This document shows, one piece after another, positions 32,405 through 44,599 of a stretch of 64,000 bases of DNA. The position numbers were made by a program, and so were the translations under genes. Source of the stretch: Paralvinella palmiformis (taxonomy: Eukaryota; Annelida; Polychaeta; Terebellida; Alvinellidae); the NCBI GenBank assembly GCA_025642065.1, contig JAODUP010000044.1, positions 1,169,501 to 1,233,500 of the forward strand, read 5' to 3'. The notes beneath the pieces are model-generated. The model ran no database searches and was not told the origin of the DNA. It saw nothing but the letters and a program-made list of their open reading frames with translations. Numbering within the stretch: the first letter of the stretch is position 1; every line of letters begins with the position of its first letter.

Positions 32405-34984
32405 CCTAGTGGAGCCGCGTCTTGTCTGCGGTTCATCTCTTTGGCCCGGCGAACTAACTCAGGTAGGTTCAGGTGTGGCCCATTGTCAACAATGGTCGTC
32501 GGTGGAGTAGACAACGCCGGAGCTATGGGTAGCCAGGTGAATCATAACACTTTATGACCGGGCAAGTCGCTCCACCGGAGTACGTCTCATCGTCCGTTGC
32601 TAAGCGAGTGTTAAACTTCGCTCGGTAACGGGCGTTAACGTACCGAGACACCTCTCCGAGAGCCATACGTCGGTGACACGATAGTCATGACAATCGTTTA
32701 GTACCTGACCATCTTTACCATCGAGATGGTCACCTCCTCGGCGCTGGGCTAGCAATCCCGATCTCGAGGTAAATCGTCGAGTCCCGTCCTGTGGAGTGTG
32801 TCTCTTACATGTCCGATACGACTGTCATCAATCAGTAGGTAGATCAAACCGAAATCTTCATCGATCGATGTGCCGCTGCATAAACGCGACAATCGCCTAA
32901 TAAACGAGCAGTTTATCCGGAGTCATGATTCTTACGGTCAGTGATGGGTTCGGGATTTTTTTCTCCGATTCGATGGCGAATTAACCAGATATAGTGCTCC
33001 AGTTGAAGAATTCCCTCTCTCCCCCCCCCCCCTCTCCTCGGGCTGATTTAATACGGCACTCGACAGACAGAGAAGGGACGCTCGAAGAATTGATCTATTG
33101 TAGGCGGGCAACGATGTTATGGCTGGTTAGTGGTAGAGTCAGTCAACGGCAATTAACATAAACTCGGTTTGTCTATTATAGGTGAGTTCTATGGGCCAGG
33201 TATTGTCTGTCAGACGCGAGAACGTTTTGACTTCTCCACACCTCACCTGTCTGTCATCTGTACGAGGTTTATACTGTGTTTGAACGACGACGTCGAGTGA
33301 ACTCCAGCCACAAAACAATATTTGATGTCCATAACTTGAAAAACGATTACGTTTAATGGCTCTGGAAGTAATTATTTCTCCCGGGGCGGGCGCGCGCGCT
33401 CACGCGCACACATACACCCACACAAACGCACAGGTTTTATGGCCGTTTTTATGTACCTCCACCGTGAGAGGTTTTCCGTCATCTGAAAAGTCCTGTTTGT
33501 GCGAAAGTTCAAGGAGTTAATAATTGACAATCGGTAGTCTCTTCCTGTAAATATATTTGGTTTAATTCGCCGGTAATTAGGCTCGTCAATAAACAACTCG
33601 GACAGGTAAAAGATTGACTAAAGAGGCAATAAGCTCTCTAGGAGTGTTTCATTACGATGGCGAAGTTTACCATATCATAATAATAATAATTATTATTATT
33701 ATTATTATTATTAATGATCATTACGACGTCCTTTGATGTCATTCGCTTGAAAATTCCTGCCATAATATTGACACAGTTTTATCGATGGGAGCCTACTCAG
33801 CAACACACACACACAGAGGGAAAGAGTGAGAGGGGGGGGGAAGTTTTACAGAACATTCATGGCATATTATAATCTCTTCTATTATCTATTTAACATTAAT
33901 GACCTGTTGATGCAGAGGCGGCAGTCTACCCATCCAGTCACTAATTGATATTGTACAGAGCAGGAAGCTTTCTAATATATTGATGGTTTTGGCTCCTGGT
34001 AACTGATATAGATAAAACTTATCATTTCATTTCAGTCTGCATGAAAAGCCATAATCTCTCTCGTGTATTCTGTTTACAGGAAACTGTGTGCCTCAGATTA
34101 GATCAATAGGAAGCGATATCTCTGGAATTTATGTAGCGGCTAAGTGCATAACACATTACCAACTCTCGTTCATCCATTTATAACTGATATGTTGTGTTGT
34201 GTGTGTGTGTGTGTGTGTGTGTACGCGCGCGGGAGCGAGTGTGCGCCTGCGTGCGCTCGACACAGTATACACCTAGTGTTGCAATAGATGCTTGATTCAG
34301 AATACAGCGTCATGGTGACACTCTTAAAACGATCATGATTTTTGCCATTTTCTATTTCAGATTTCTAGTTATTGTCTGAAATCATGTTTCCTATTGTCAG
34401 TATGAAATATAATAATTTGTGTTCAGTACCTTAAACATCGAAACTTCTTACTAAAATAATAATTCAACTTTTTTTTAAATAGTTCGGAATCTTGAGTCAA
34501 AATATTAGTTAAAACAGAAAATGGGTTTACATAATGATCGCAATTTATTGGTTAAATATACCTGTGAATTAAAAACAATAATTAGTCTAAACCAAGTAAA
34601 TGGATTTTGACAAACAATCCAAAAGCAAATGATAAATTCCTGGTTATATGTCAGTCACCTGAGAAGAATAATTACAGCTCTATATCAAGACACCAAGATA
34701 GGAAATAAACACGTTTATTTCGAGTCAGAAAAATACTCACTCTGAACACACACATACACACATCGCTGCTCTAAATCAGGTCATTTAACTACGGGGTATT
34801 TTCGAGCGGGGGCAGCTGTCAGAGTCGTATGTGATACAAGAAACATAATCACAGGTTGGCCCTGTAAACAAAGACTCCTTTGTAAACCGTGGTCTTTGAG
34901 TCAATAACGTGGCAGCACTAAATCCCACTTAAAGAGGCTAGCTTCGGTAAAAACAACACGCCAGAGAACAGGGTTCAGATGACA
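30771..34984. other. Non-coding, relatively GC-rich, few repeats
   Basis: Mostly single-copy-looking sequence with short CA/TG tracts (31928..31976, 32358..32400), pyrimidine and G runs, a (TAA)n(TTA)n palindrome at 33677..33713 and (TG)n at 34195..34222. No exon recognised. It may contain regulatory sequence upstream of the 30.7-kb exon. Confidence 0.4.
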
Positions 34985-35108
34985 CCGGGGAACCCACACC
35001 GGCTGGCTGTGTACCAAGAACCCATGCACATCGGCTGGCTGTGTACCAAGAACCCACACCGGCTGGCTGTGTACCAAGAACCCACACCGGCTGGCTGTGT
35101 ACCAGGAA
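34985..35108. repeat. Minisatellite, 28-bp unit, four copies
   Basis: Unit core CGGCTGGCTGTGTACCAAGA with AACCCACAC. The second copy carries a 4-base insertion. It yields a repetitive minus-strand peptide that is not a gene. Confidence 0.92.
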
Positions 35109-35399
35109 CATAACGCAAACTTCCATTATTACACGCACGTCTACGCTGCGGTGTTAAAGGTACTTAGAATAAGAATCCTCGTGTATTATCTGGGAAGATG
35201 TAAACAACAACGATATCACGCACACAAATACACACAAATCATAGACAGAACCTAGTCTAAAGTAAGTGAATTTTTTGTTTAAACGCTGCCCGACACAATA
35301 GCCAATGGAGAACCGAAGAGAGAAGAGTGCCGCGTCGTAATAAGCGTTTCAGGTATTTATGAATGAAAATCGCGACGCACTTCCAAAGGAGGAGCATTC

Positions 35400-35431
35400 G
35401 AACGGAATTTATGTCGCTATAAATTCCGTTC
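35400..35431. ncRNA. Perfect hairpin, 13-bp stem and 6-base loop
   Basis: GAACGGAATTTAT and its exact complement ATAAATTCCGTTC flank the loop GTCGCT. It lies in non-repetitive sequence. The stem is too short for a pre-miRNA. An RNA role is unproven; it could be a DNA palindrome or protein site. Confidence 0.3.
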
Positions 35432-37281
35432 AAATCCGGTCAATATATCACAAGGTTAAACTAGAAACCAATAGTTAAGTCATAAAACAACAACTGGGTC
35501 GCGTAGACCAGGTAGAACACCGCCCACTAATTACAAACGCTTTGGCGACAACATCTCAACCGATAGCATTAAAGAAAGGTGAGAAATATCAAACAGACGA
35601 GTAGAATTGGTCGCTTGGAAAACCGATACAGTTCGTTTTCGTAGTAAACAACGAAATTTAGGTTTATGGTCTTTCTTCGTCTTTTTTTACAACCGATCAT
35701 TTACAGGTTTATGTCCAAATATCTCAAGGTGTCCAGGTACATTTCTGTAGTACACGTCCCTCTCTCTCTCTCTCTATCTGTGTGTGTGTGTGTGGATGGG
35801 GAGGTTGACGATGTTCCTGAGGGAATATTTTCCACTTTCTTTCTGCGGGCAGAAGATTCGTTGTCTCGATGCGATCAACGCGAGGTCATAGCGACGAATC
35901 GGTAAATGCCGATCGTTTTCAGACAGCACGAGTATACGTATAGGCATCGGATCGCCCCTTATCATCCTCGGTGTCATCCTTCGTTTGATCAACTACTACC
36001 AATTAGCTAGCAGCTATACGACATCCAATACGACTGAATTTAATCAGAGACATCGAAACGATTTTTTTTTTTTTTAAAATATAGATCTTCTCACATGAAG
36101 CGACCGCCAAAGATGGCTTCGGCTTTTCGGAATTACATTTCAAGCCAACCGGATTCTTCTGTGAGCCAGGAATATTTTGTCGAATTTGTTCCACTCCGTG
36201 CAAAGATAAAACATGACAAAAATAAGCATAAAGAAAGGTAATACAATTATTACGAGGACAAAAACAAGAGAGCGTTTGTGGTTCTCTTCACAGGTCGTGA
36301 TTTATTTATGAGATAGTACCAAAAAAAAAACATAATCACGAAGTCTTTATGTTGTTAATAGTGAAGTAATAAAAAATGTATCTCGAATGCAAATATAACA
36401 ATAAATAACACAAAAATCTATTTAGAATTCGGCGTTGCTGATGTGGCAAAAAAAAAACGGTTATTTGATATTTATAAGACGCTATATTAAACGTATCTTC
36501 TGACGTCAGAAACGTAAATCATCTTGCTTCTAGCTATAACGGTCACAACAAGAGTTATGATTAATATATTAAATGCAGTATATAAAATATGATGATTTAT
36601 TCCACCAAGCGTACATTTCGGCTAGCTACACAATTAATACCATTGTCCGACATTACTCATCCATTAGTGTCGCAGAATAAATGTCAAAATATAACACCGC
36701 AATGTAATTAACCGCATGCTGATCTGTGAACATAAGACTGAAAACAAATTACGTATTTCCTGAAGAAAACTGAATAATTTCCTTTCGGTCTTTCTGAAGA
36801 AGAAAAAACCCCCAGTTATGTTAATTAGTAAAAGCACAAAGCATCAAAGTTTTAATTAGTACTTTAACTTGCACGTTTTGTGCAAGGTAATGAATACTTT
36901 ATGCCATATCTACGGCTATAGAAATTAAACTAACCAGATTCCCTGCTGAGCTAATGTCGCTTTGCCCTGGGGTAAATTATTTGAAGGTCAACCATCAAAC
37001 GTAGTAAGTAGATTGCTAATTTGTTTTTCGGGTCAGTGCAGCGCGAAAACTAGTATTTAGTGCTGCCACCTACTGAATAGCAACAAACAGTGAAATAACT
37101 TAGCTGATACATTATGATGTCCAGATATGTTATCACTTTTAACAAACTGTGGTCTGAGTTAGAAATTAAACACAGTTATCTACTTTTATACCCTATTGTT
37201 ACCATATTAAATGTACTATATCCCCAACTGTAATGTATGACATAAATGTTTTGATAGAAGGTTTAAAACATGACACGAAGA

Positions 37282-37349
<68 letters not shown>

Positions 37350-39919
37350 CTTATTGAATGAGAGAAAATTTAATTATTCTTGCATGTTGGGCATGAAGGC
37401 AAATATTCTTCCAGTCGCTTTCTTTAGATCGCATAATAAACAGCACAGACATAGGCCACACATATAACACCTTAACAATAAGACTAATGGCAGCACCTAG
37501 CTCAACTCTAACCTATGTATTTATCAACAATACTGCGAGGATACAAAACATGATGGAGTGATTTACTATTGGACAATATGCCACATAAGTATAATTATAA
37601 TACAGCGCCAGGCTCAATGCTGCCTCACATCTGTGCCACACCAACTCTGGCTTGAGGCAGGTGCAGTCGAATGGGATTTTAAATACATTATAAATATACA
37701 ATGGCCAGCTGGTGTATTACCGCACAACGTCTTCTGTATCAGTTTGGCAACACGCCTCATCCTTAACTGTATCATCTCCGAATAGATCACGTCTCTCCGG
37801 CTCATGTCTCTTGATGATAGATGGATGGTGCTGATGTAATACACCAGACATCACCACTGTGTCTGTTTGTGAAGTCTGTTTTAGACTTACACTGTAAGTG
37901 TTACTAGATGGCTTCTTCCCAAACCTTTGGGTTGTCTTCGTATTTAATTAGCTTTCAGATTTGATATGATCGTTGATTCATTCCAAGTCAGTTGTACAGG
38001 AAGTGATGAATCAAGATATTAGACACAATAAAACCATTAAATGCGATCTCAACACTCATGACCAGGATGTCAAATTTAATAAACAAAAAAATACATATTG
38101 TTACCATCAAGATTAAGCTTCATATAGTAATTTTGATGAATCATGTTTTGTATCCAGTGCAGGTAATAACCACTAAGCGGAAAGAGATAAAATAACCTAA
38201 ATGGTTTTTAAATTTGACTTAAAAGAGAATGATGTGTTTGAAAAGCAAATTTAGGTTAGCTAACAGTTTCAATATAGACAACATACTACAACAATAATAT
38301 TAGTCTTGTGTATATTGTTAGGATGAGTGAGCACTATCTTATTGTAATTGTTGGCATATTGAAGACCTCTACGTGATGGGATTTAATACCAATATTGCCT
38401 TTATCTATTGGATGCTTGGTATAACAATAAAGGGCTTGAGCCTGATCATCCAATTTCCCTAGGAAGTAGCCACCTCAGTCATATGTCATAGGTGAAACTA
38501 AATAAAGGAAACCAGGGCTCTCAATCACTGACTGACTGACTTACTCACTCACCTTAGACTAAGCCTGACCATAGACAAATAAACACACTGTACAGGTGTC
38601 ATCTTCTTAATTTAGAGATAGCACATCATATCTAAAGGCTGTAATCTGACAGATGCTGCCCCCCCCCAAAAAAAAACCGCCTCCACCCCCCTAAGAGAAC
38701 ACTATAAAATGAAATATTAATTCAACTATGAATGAGGACACATATTTATTAGAATAACACAAGTTTAGAGCCAACTACAAGAACTCCTATCTTCTTCTCA
38801 CAGCTCGCTCTCATCTTGTCTTTCTAATGTATAAGTTATGTCCAGTATCTTTCTCGCCAATAAGAGAAATACCAACTGAATGGCTCGGTACAGGCAACAA
38901 GCCAACACTGACTGAAACAGGTTTATATTGCTATAGAGGCATTCCTCCCACACCAGTACCTGGCAGTTGGTAACAATATTAACATGTATTACACACACAA
39001 TATATTATGTGTAGCCTTGAATAAATAAATGACAAATATTGTCACTAGGCCAGAAGAAATCAATCATTTGGTTGCTTAGGACGCTATAACAGGCTTTGTC
39101 AGGATGTTATATGTAAAATGGTGGAGGTCGTATTTCTTTTGAAATACATTAAAGATTGAAGGTCTTTCTTTCACATCACATTCTAATTTGAAGAATTATC
39201 AAAGCCGATGATGCTTAGCCATAAATAAATGGATAAAAATATCAACATATACTTAGATAGTAACATATGAAATTATTATGAAAAAAACTATAATATGTGA
39301 ATGAAGATAAACATTTTAATATATATTTTAAAAATGTTACACATATTTACGCTGGATATTATATAGCACTGACATCAACTTGATGTGATATTATTATAAT
39401 ATTTTAATATATGCGTGGAATATCTGCTGTGAATAGCTTTATATAAACAATTACATCATTAAGAGAGTTTGCTGTTAAAATAATGTGCAGACATTTCAGT
39501 GCTACACATTTTAGTTTTTGGTATTCGAGAAAAAGCACTGACATTAAAACACTGTAAAATTAAATCAACTCAGTCAATACCTAAGCCAGATGTATAAGGA
39601 TGTCTGTGAAATATGTATATGAGTATGAGGGGTGGAAAGGGGGTATGCAACAATAAATATGATAATGATCCTCTGAAATGCACATCTATAACATTCACAT
39701 TATCAATCTAAACAGATTTATCGCACACATATACACACACACACGCCCGTGCTACCCTATCTAATTATTTGGCTACTTAACTATATATAGTTAAGAGATC
39801 TCCAAATACAAAATAATAGTGAATCCCTCTGTATAAATACTCTTCACGTTTGTTCATCAGCAAAGAGTAAAATTGTACCAACTGATGTCTGTGACATATA
39901 AACATAATCACAGAATGCC
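35432..39919. other. Non-coding, AT-rich, no gene seen
   Basis: Contains a CT/TG tract (35761..35794), a T run at 36063..36075, an AT-CA compound microsatellite (37287..37347), and at 38523..38551 a TGAC/CACT-type tail that may end a decayed SINE. Frames of up to 99 codons have no recognisable domain. Confidence 0.45.
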
Positions 39920-40330
39920 AATTACTAGTAGATTTCAATTAACCAACTACTCGCACATAGTAGTATGTCTAGTACTAGCAGATCTCAATTACAAAAGTAC
40001 CCACAACTATAAATAGTATATCAAGTACTAGCAGATCTCAGTTAACTAAATACCAGCTAATCACAGTGTGTCAAGTACTACCAGTTCTGAATTAACTAAG
40101 TACCAGCAGATAGTACATATCAAGTACCAGCAGATCACAAATAACTAAATACCACCTAATCACAGTGTGTCAAGTACTACCAGTTCTCAATTAACTAAGT
40201 ACCAGCAGATAGTACATATCAAGTACCAGCAGATCACAAATAACTAAATACCACCTAATCACAGTGTGTCAAGTACTGACAAATCTCACATAACTAAGTA
40301 CCACCATGTCTATCTCGACATGATAAATAA
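39920..40330. repeat. Satellite-like array, alternating 49- and 50-bp monomers
   Basis: Monomers begin TCAAGTACTA or TCAAGTACCA at 40021, 40071, 40120, 40170, 40219 and 40269. Odd and even monomers differ, and the 99-bp dimers 40071..40169 and 40170..40268 are almost identical. More diverged monomers continue upstream to about 39920 and downstream to about 40420. Confidence 0.9.
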
Positions 40331-41801
40331 TTATAGATCTAAATTAATCAAGTTCTGGGATATATTAGTTAACCATTAGAACCATATGACCTGAATTAAT
40401 CAAGTACCAGCAGATCTGCTAATGACCACCATTCATACTCTATCCAAATTGTACCTTTTCTGAATTACATAAACAAGTTTTTGTCTGTTAACTTCAAACA
40501 TAGACATGTAAATATTCCTAACAGAACATCCAATCAGCTATGATATGTTTATCATTTGCTTCAGTGATGTCTCGTCTGTCTGATATGTTAATTATGCCCC
40601 AAACTGGATCGGGTTCCTCCAAACATTGATAATATAATTAATGTGATAGAATTGGGTCTGCAACCCAGAAAATAGAGACCAAGTTGATAGGGAAACAAGT
40701 CAATACACAGTTTATATTATAAACAGACTAACAATCATTGTCTGTGACATATTTGAGACATTATGCGTCAGATTATAACAGTTATTGGTGTTCAGACAAA
40801 CCATACCACACCGCACACACAAACTAATGTATTTATATTACGACTTGTGTTTTTAGCATGCGACACACTATTTACTTTGTATCACATTTACAAAATGGTT
40901 CACTTGAAGAAACAAATATTTAACTATCATGGTGGAAAGTTTTAAATTAAATAAAGTCAATACATTTTACATTCAACATGTTCATAAACAAGACAAGCTT
41001 AACATAATAACTGACAATTTAGCTGATTTGATTAATTAAGCTGAGCAATATTACTGGTGTCCGGATGTTGTGAAGTGGTGGTAACAATGGAAGAAGGCTG
41101 TAATATTTGTAAGATAAGGTGATTCACTCGTTCTCAACAATAAGGCATTGTTTCGGTTATGTTTTGATATTTAATGGAAAATAACACCTATGTAAATATA
41201 TCGTTCTTATCACGCACGCACGCACGCACACGCACACACACCAAGTTAAAGCTTACAAATATGTTAATGTTTTGTATTGTAACAATATGTATTTATAATT
41301 TAACGGAAAACCTGTCCTCGTAATCACTTCTTTCTCAGTCACACACACACGTGTGTGTGTGTTTTAGCTGTGTATAATAAGGCACAGGCACAGAGAATCT
41401 CGAACCGTGAATTCAAACTCTGGACGTTTCTTCAGGGGACTGAATCCAGAGTGGCGACTTTTCTTGCTGAGACATGTGTAATGTGTGTGTGTGTGTGTAG
41501 AGAGAGAGAGAGATGTGTAATAAGTCGACTAGTATGTGGTCCCATTACGCCAATAACAACAACAATATTGCTACAAAAAAATTTCTTGTATCTATTCAGT
41601 CATCGATCCTCACACATTGACGCATTAGACAATAATATGGCGCGGCCCAGCTAGTCGATTAGCCATCACACAGAAAACACCATCATGATCCCGATCGAAC
41701 AACTTCAGTGGATCTACATCTCTTTCTGGTCAACAAAACTGGAGCCATATTTGTACAATAACTGGACATCGACAAACACGCACACACATACAGAGAGAGA
41801 G

Positions 41802-41837
<36 letters not shown>

Positions 41838-42956
41838 ACACCTGGTGTGAATCATCTAATGTAGACACATAAATATATAAACAAACCCACCTGTATCTCG
41901 CCCCGTCCCAGCTGTATCAGTGCCTTGTAGTCGTAACAGCCGTTAAAACCATGACCGGTTAATCAATAGTAGAACACAAGCGACGCTGATCCAGGTCTAA
42001 TATGCCACTATTCCGTACGCCGTATAATGTATGCCAGACAATGGGAGAGAGCGAATGTCTCCCGGACGTCCGGCGTCTCTCTCCGGCTCAATAACACCCG
42101 AATACAATCCGGATCGGGCTAAAACGAAATACTACGGCACCACTGGATCCCGAAACATCTTCCGGAGAGTGGAGACTGCCACCGCCACCGCTCCCTTGAG
42201 GGGGAATGTCGAGCCATGTGAAGGTCATGTGACCATAGGATGACGAGATGATGAGGCATTGCCCAATACCGGGGCGCCACATACACACACGCACACACAC
42301 GGACACGAAATGGACGTCCTGTTCTAGTACAGCGATCAGTCTGTAGGCCGAACTGGCGGTTCTCCGTCCAGTGCATCACCCCTCACTACACGTGATGAGC
42401 TAACATCTGATGATAGCAGATCGAGGATATCCTTTGGTGGTCAATTTATTTCCTCAAATTAAACCATTACGACGTTCACTGGTGTATCGCTGGCTATCGG
42501 CAGCTAGCGTGCCCCGATTACGATCGCGGGCTCGAGAAAGCATCTTTTTGCGCCCGTCCGCGGTGTATACATTAGAAAGCAGGCCATCCACGATCAATTC
42601 TATCGATGTTGGATATTAATGCGGCCGGGACCGCGCCGCCGAACTTAACACGCCCCCCTCGGTCGGAATGGTTTGAGCCAGCCCGGCTAGGCGCGCCTAT
42701 CTCTGGACGTGGCAGCATTCATTATGCTTCAAGGAACTTCCTGTGGAAGAGTCCACCGATGGGGAAGGGAGCACTTTCCGGCAGATCCGTCTGATGCTGC
42801 CATAGGAAGGAGTTCGTTGAGTGAAATATTAGCTACGACTCGGTACCTCATCCTCGGTAATAACTCTTGTATTTTGGGGAATTTAAATGCCGGGTTAGGT
42901 TCCCTTGAATTTGTCGATTTTTAAATTTACGTATTTTAATTGGCAAATGTTCAGTG

Positions 42957-42989
<33 letters not shown>

Positions 42990-43379
42990 ACCATGATCAA
43001 CATCATCAACAATAACAATAACATCATCATCATCATAAGTACATTATTAATTTACAACGTTTAGCCAAGATATGTACAGAATACAATTAACACCATTCAA
43101 TATGGGGGAGAGGGGGGAGTTAACGATCTAATTGCATAGATGTGTTCCGGGGGATCCGCCAATTCCACATGATGTACAGATCCGTTCCACGGTTATCTCT
43201 TAACATGATCCACATAAGAAAACATTTATTCTATTTGTCTATATAATTGTCTGTTATATTAACATTTCTGTTGTCAACATCTTGTTATTGTTTAGAAGCT
43301 ATTACGTGTTTTAACCAATCTGATAAAAACTAAACACACACACCAACACAAACACAGAGAGAGAGAGAGAAAGAGAGAG
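40331..43379. other. Non-coding; GC-rich block at 41880..42800
   Basis: AT-rich to about 41870, with CA/TG and GA tracts (41217..41240, 41341..41360, 41780..41833). From 41880 to about 42800 it becomes GC-richer and CpG-bearing without repeats; frames on both strands here resemble no family. A (GAT)n segment followed by an (ATC)n segment lies at 42956..43036. Confidence 0.4.
42956..43036. repeat. Inverted trinucleotide repeat, (GAT)n then (CAT/AAC)n
   Basis: GAT units on one side and CAT units on the other form a potential hairpin of trinucleotide arms. Confidence 0.85.
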
Positions 43380-43380
43380 A

Positions 43381-43446
43381 GCATGCGTTTAGTTTCGCGA
43401 CGTCAACATGATACAACTAGATAACGTATCACCAACCTGACAGCTA
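43381..43446. repeat. Dispersed 65-bp repeat next to (GA)n, copy A
   Basis: CATGCGTTTAGTTTCGCGAC... to ...CAACCTGACAGC follows a GA tract. A second copy with about 85% identity by eye occurs at 48954..49019, also after a GA tract. Confidence 0.7.
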
Positions 43447-43992
43447 TGCCCCCAAACAAACAAACAAATATAAACATAGCTGCTGAAAACCCCCAAAACC
43501 TACAACAATAATAAATAGAAAAGTCACTTTTGTCAGAGTTTTGTAGTAAAACCTTCTCGTCGATATTTGTGATGTGAAAAGAATAAACATATACGAAATA
43601 ACTCATGATACCCATAAATTAAGGCCAATATCACAGAGAGAGATAGAAATAGAGAGAGAGAGAGAGAGAGAGAGAGAGGTTAAACACCGTCTCTCACAGC
43701 TGACTGAACCTAATATTGTCGTTGCAAAACTTTCCGGAGTAAAATGTGACAGAATTAATTGGTGGCTGTTGATGTAAATGGGAATATTGCCAAATGAGCA
43801 AAAACTGTTTTCTATCCATCAGTAACCTTTACATACCTGTTAGATGTGAACATCTAACCAAACAGAATATTGTCATTTAAAAAGACGTGCATAAGGGCCT
43901 CTTGGGGTTTTCTTACATTTATCATTTTAGCTAAGAACTGTGTACCAAATTACCCACACACCAAAGAACATATATATGTGGGGAGTCGCATG

Positions 43993-44031
<39 letters not shown>

Positions 44032-44503
44032 TTGTATGTGTGTGTGCTTGTATATGTGTGTGTCCATATGTATGTATGTATGCATATATATATATATATA
44101 TATATATATTATGACGGTGAACTAGCCATTATGACATAGATTTTAAATGGTTCATTATGATTAACTTTCTGTCAATTCAACATTCAAATATTCTAGTAAT
44201 AACTACATGTAAGTAAATATTATACAACAATGTCAACTTTATTTAAATAGATGCAACAATATTTCTAAATATCTGCATCATTCAGTATTACAGCCAATTT
44301 TACAATTGCATAAATAATACAGAATATTATAGGTAGTTTCTACTTTTGTTAATGTTGTCATGTTGTTGTTGTTGTTGTTGTTGTTGTTATTTCCCTGGTA
44401 AAGATGATAGAGTGGCTGTTTTGTTTATCCTCAACTTTGTTCACACTTGAAACATTTGACCATGGACAGACTCTCTATGGGGGAATCTCATAAACCTAAG
44501 TAA
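43447..44503. other. Non-coding, microsatellites
   Basis: (GA)n at 43652..43678, (TG)n at 43997..44028, (AT)n at 44084..44109 and (TTG)n at 44363..44388. No exon seen. Confidence 0.5.
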
Positions 44504-44580
44504 CACAGGTATTTCAATCCTGATTTGAAGATGTGTAGTACAGAACTACAACCATTATGCTACTGCAGCACCTGTATTGA
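44504..44580 (-). mobile_element. Decayed tRNA-like element
   Basis: On the minus strand, GGTGCTGCAGTAGCATAATG and a weak B box (AGGATTGAAATACC) have tRNA-like spacing. No clear tail follows. Weak call. Confidence 0.35.
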
Positions 44581-44599
44581 AAAGTTGAAATGCAGGGAT

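Noticed and set aside
39920..40420. CRISPR-like alternation of two units
   Set aside because: Alternating monomers are related to each other and form a higher-order tandem repeat, not repeats with unrelated spacers.
41892..41950. Possible minus-strand exon ending ALIQLGRGEIQ before a GTGGGT donor
   Set aside because: The frame has a stop immediately upstream and no acceptor in between; it does not join the 47.2-kb first exon in phase.
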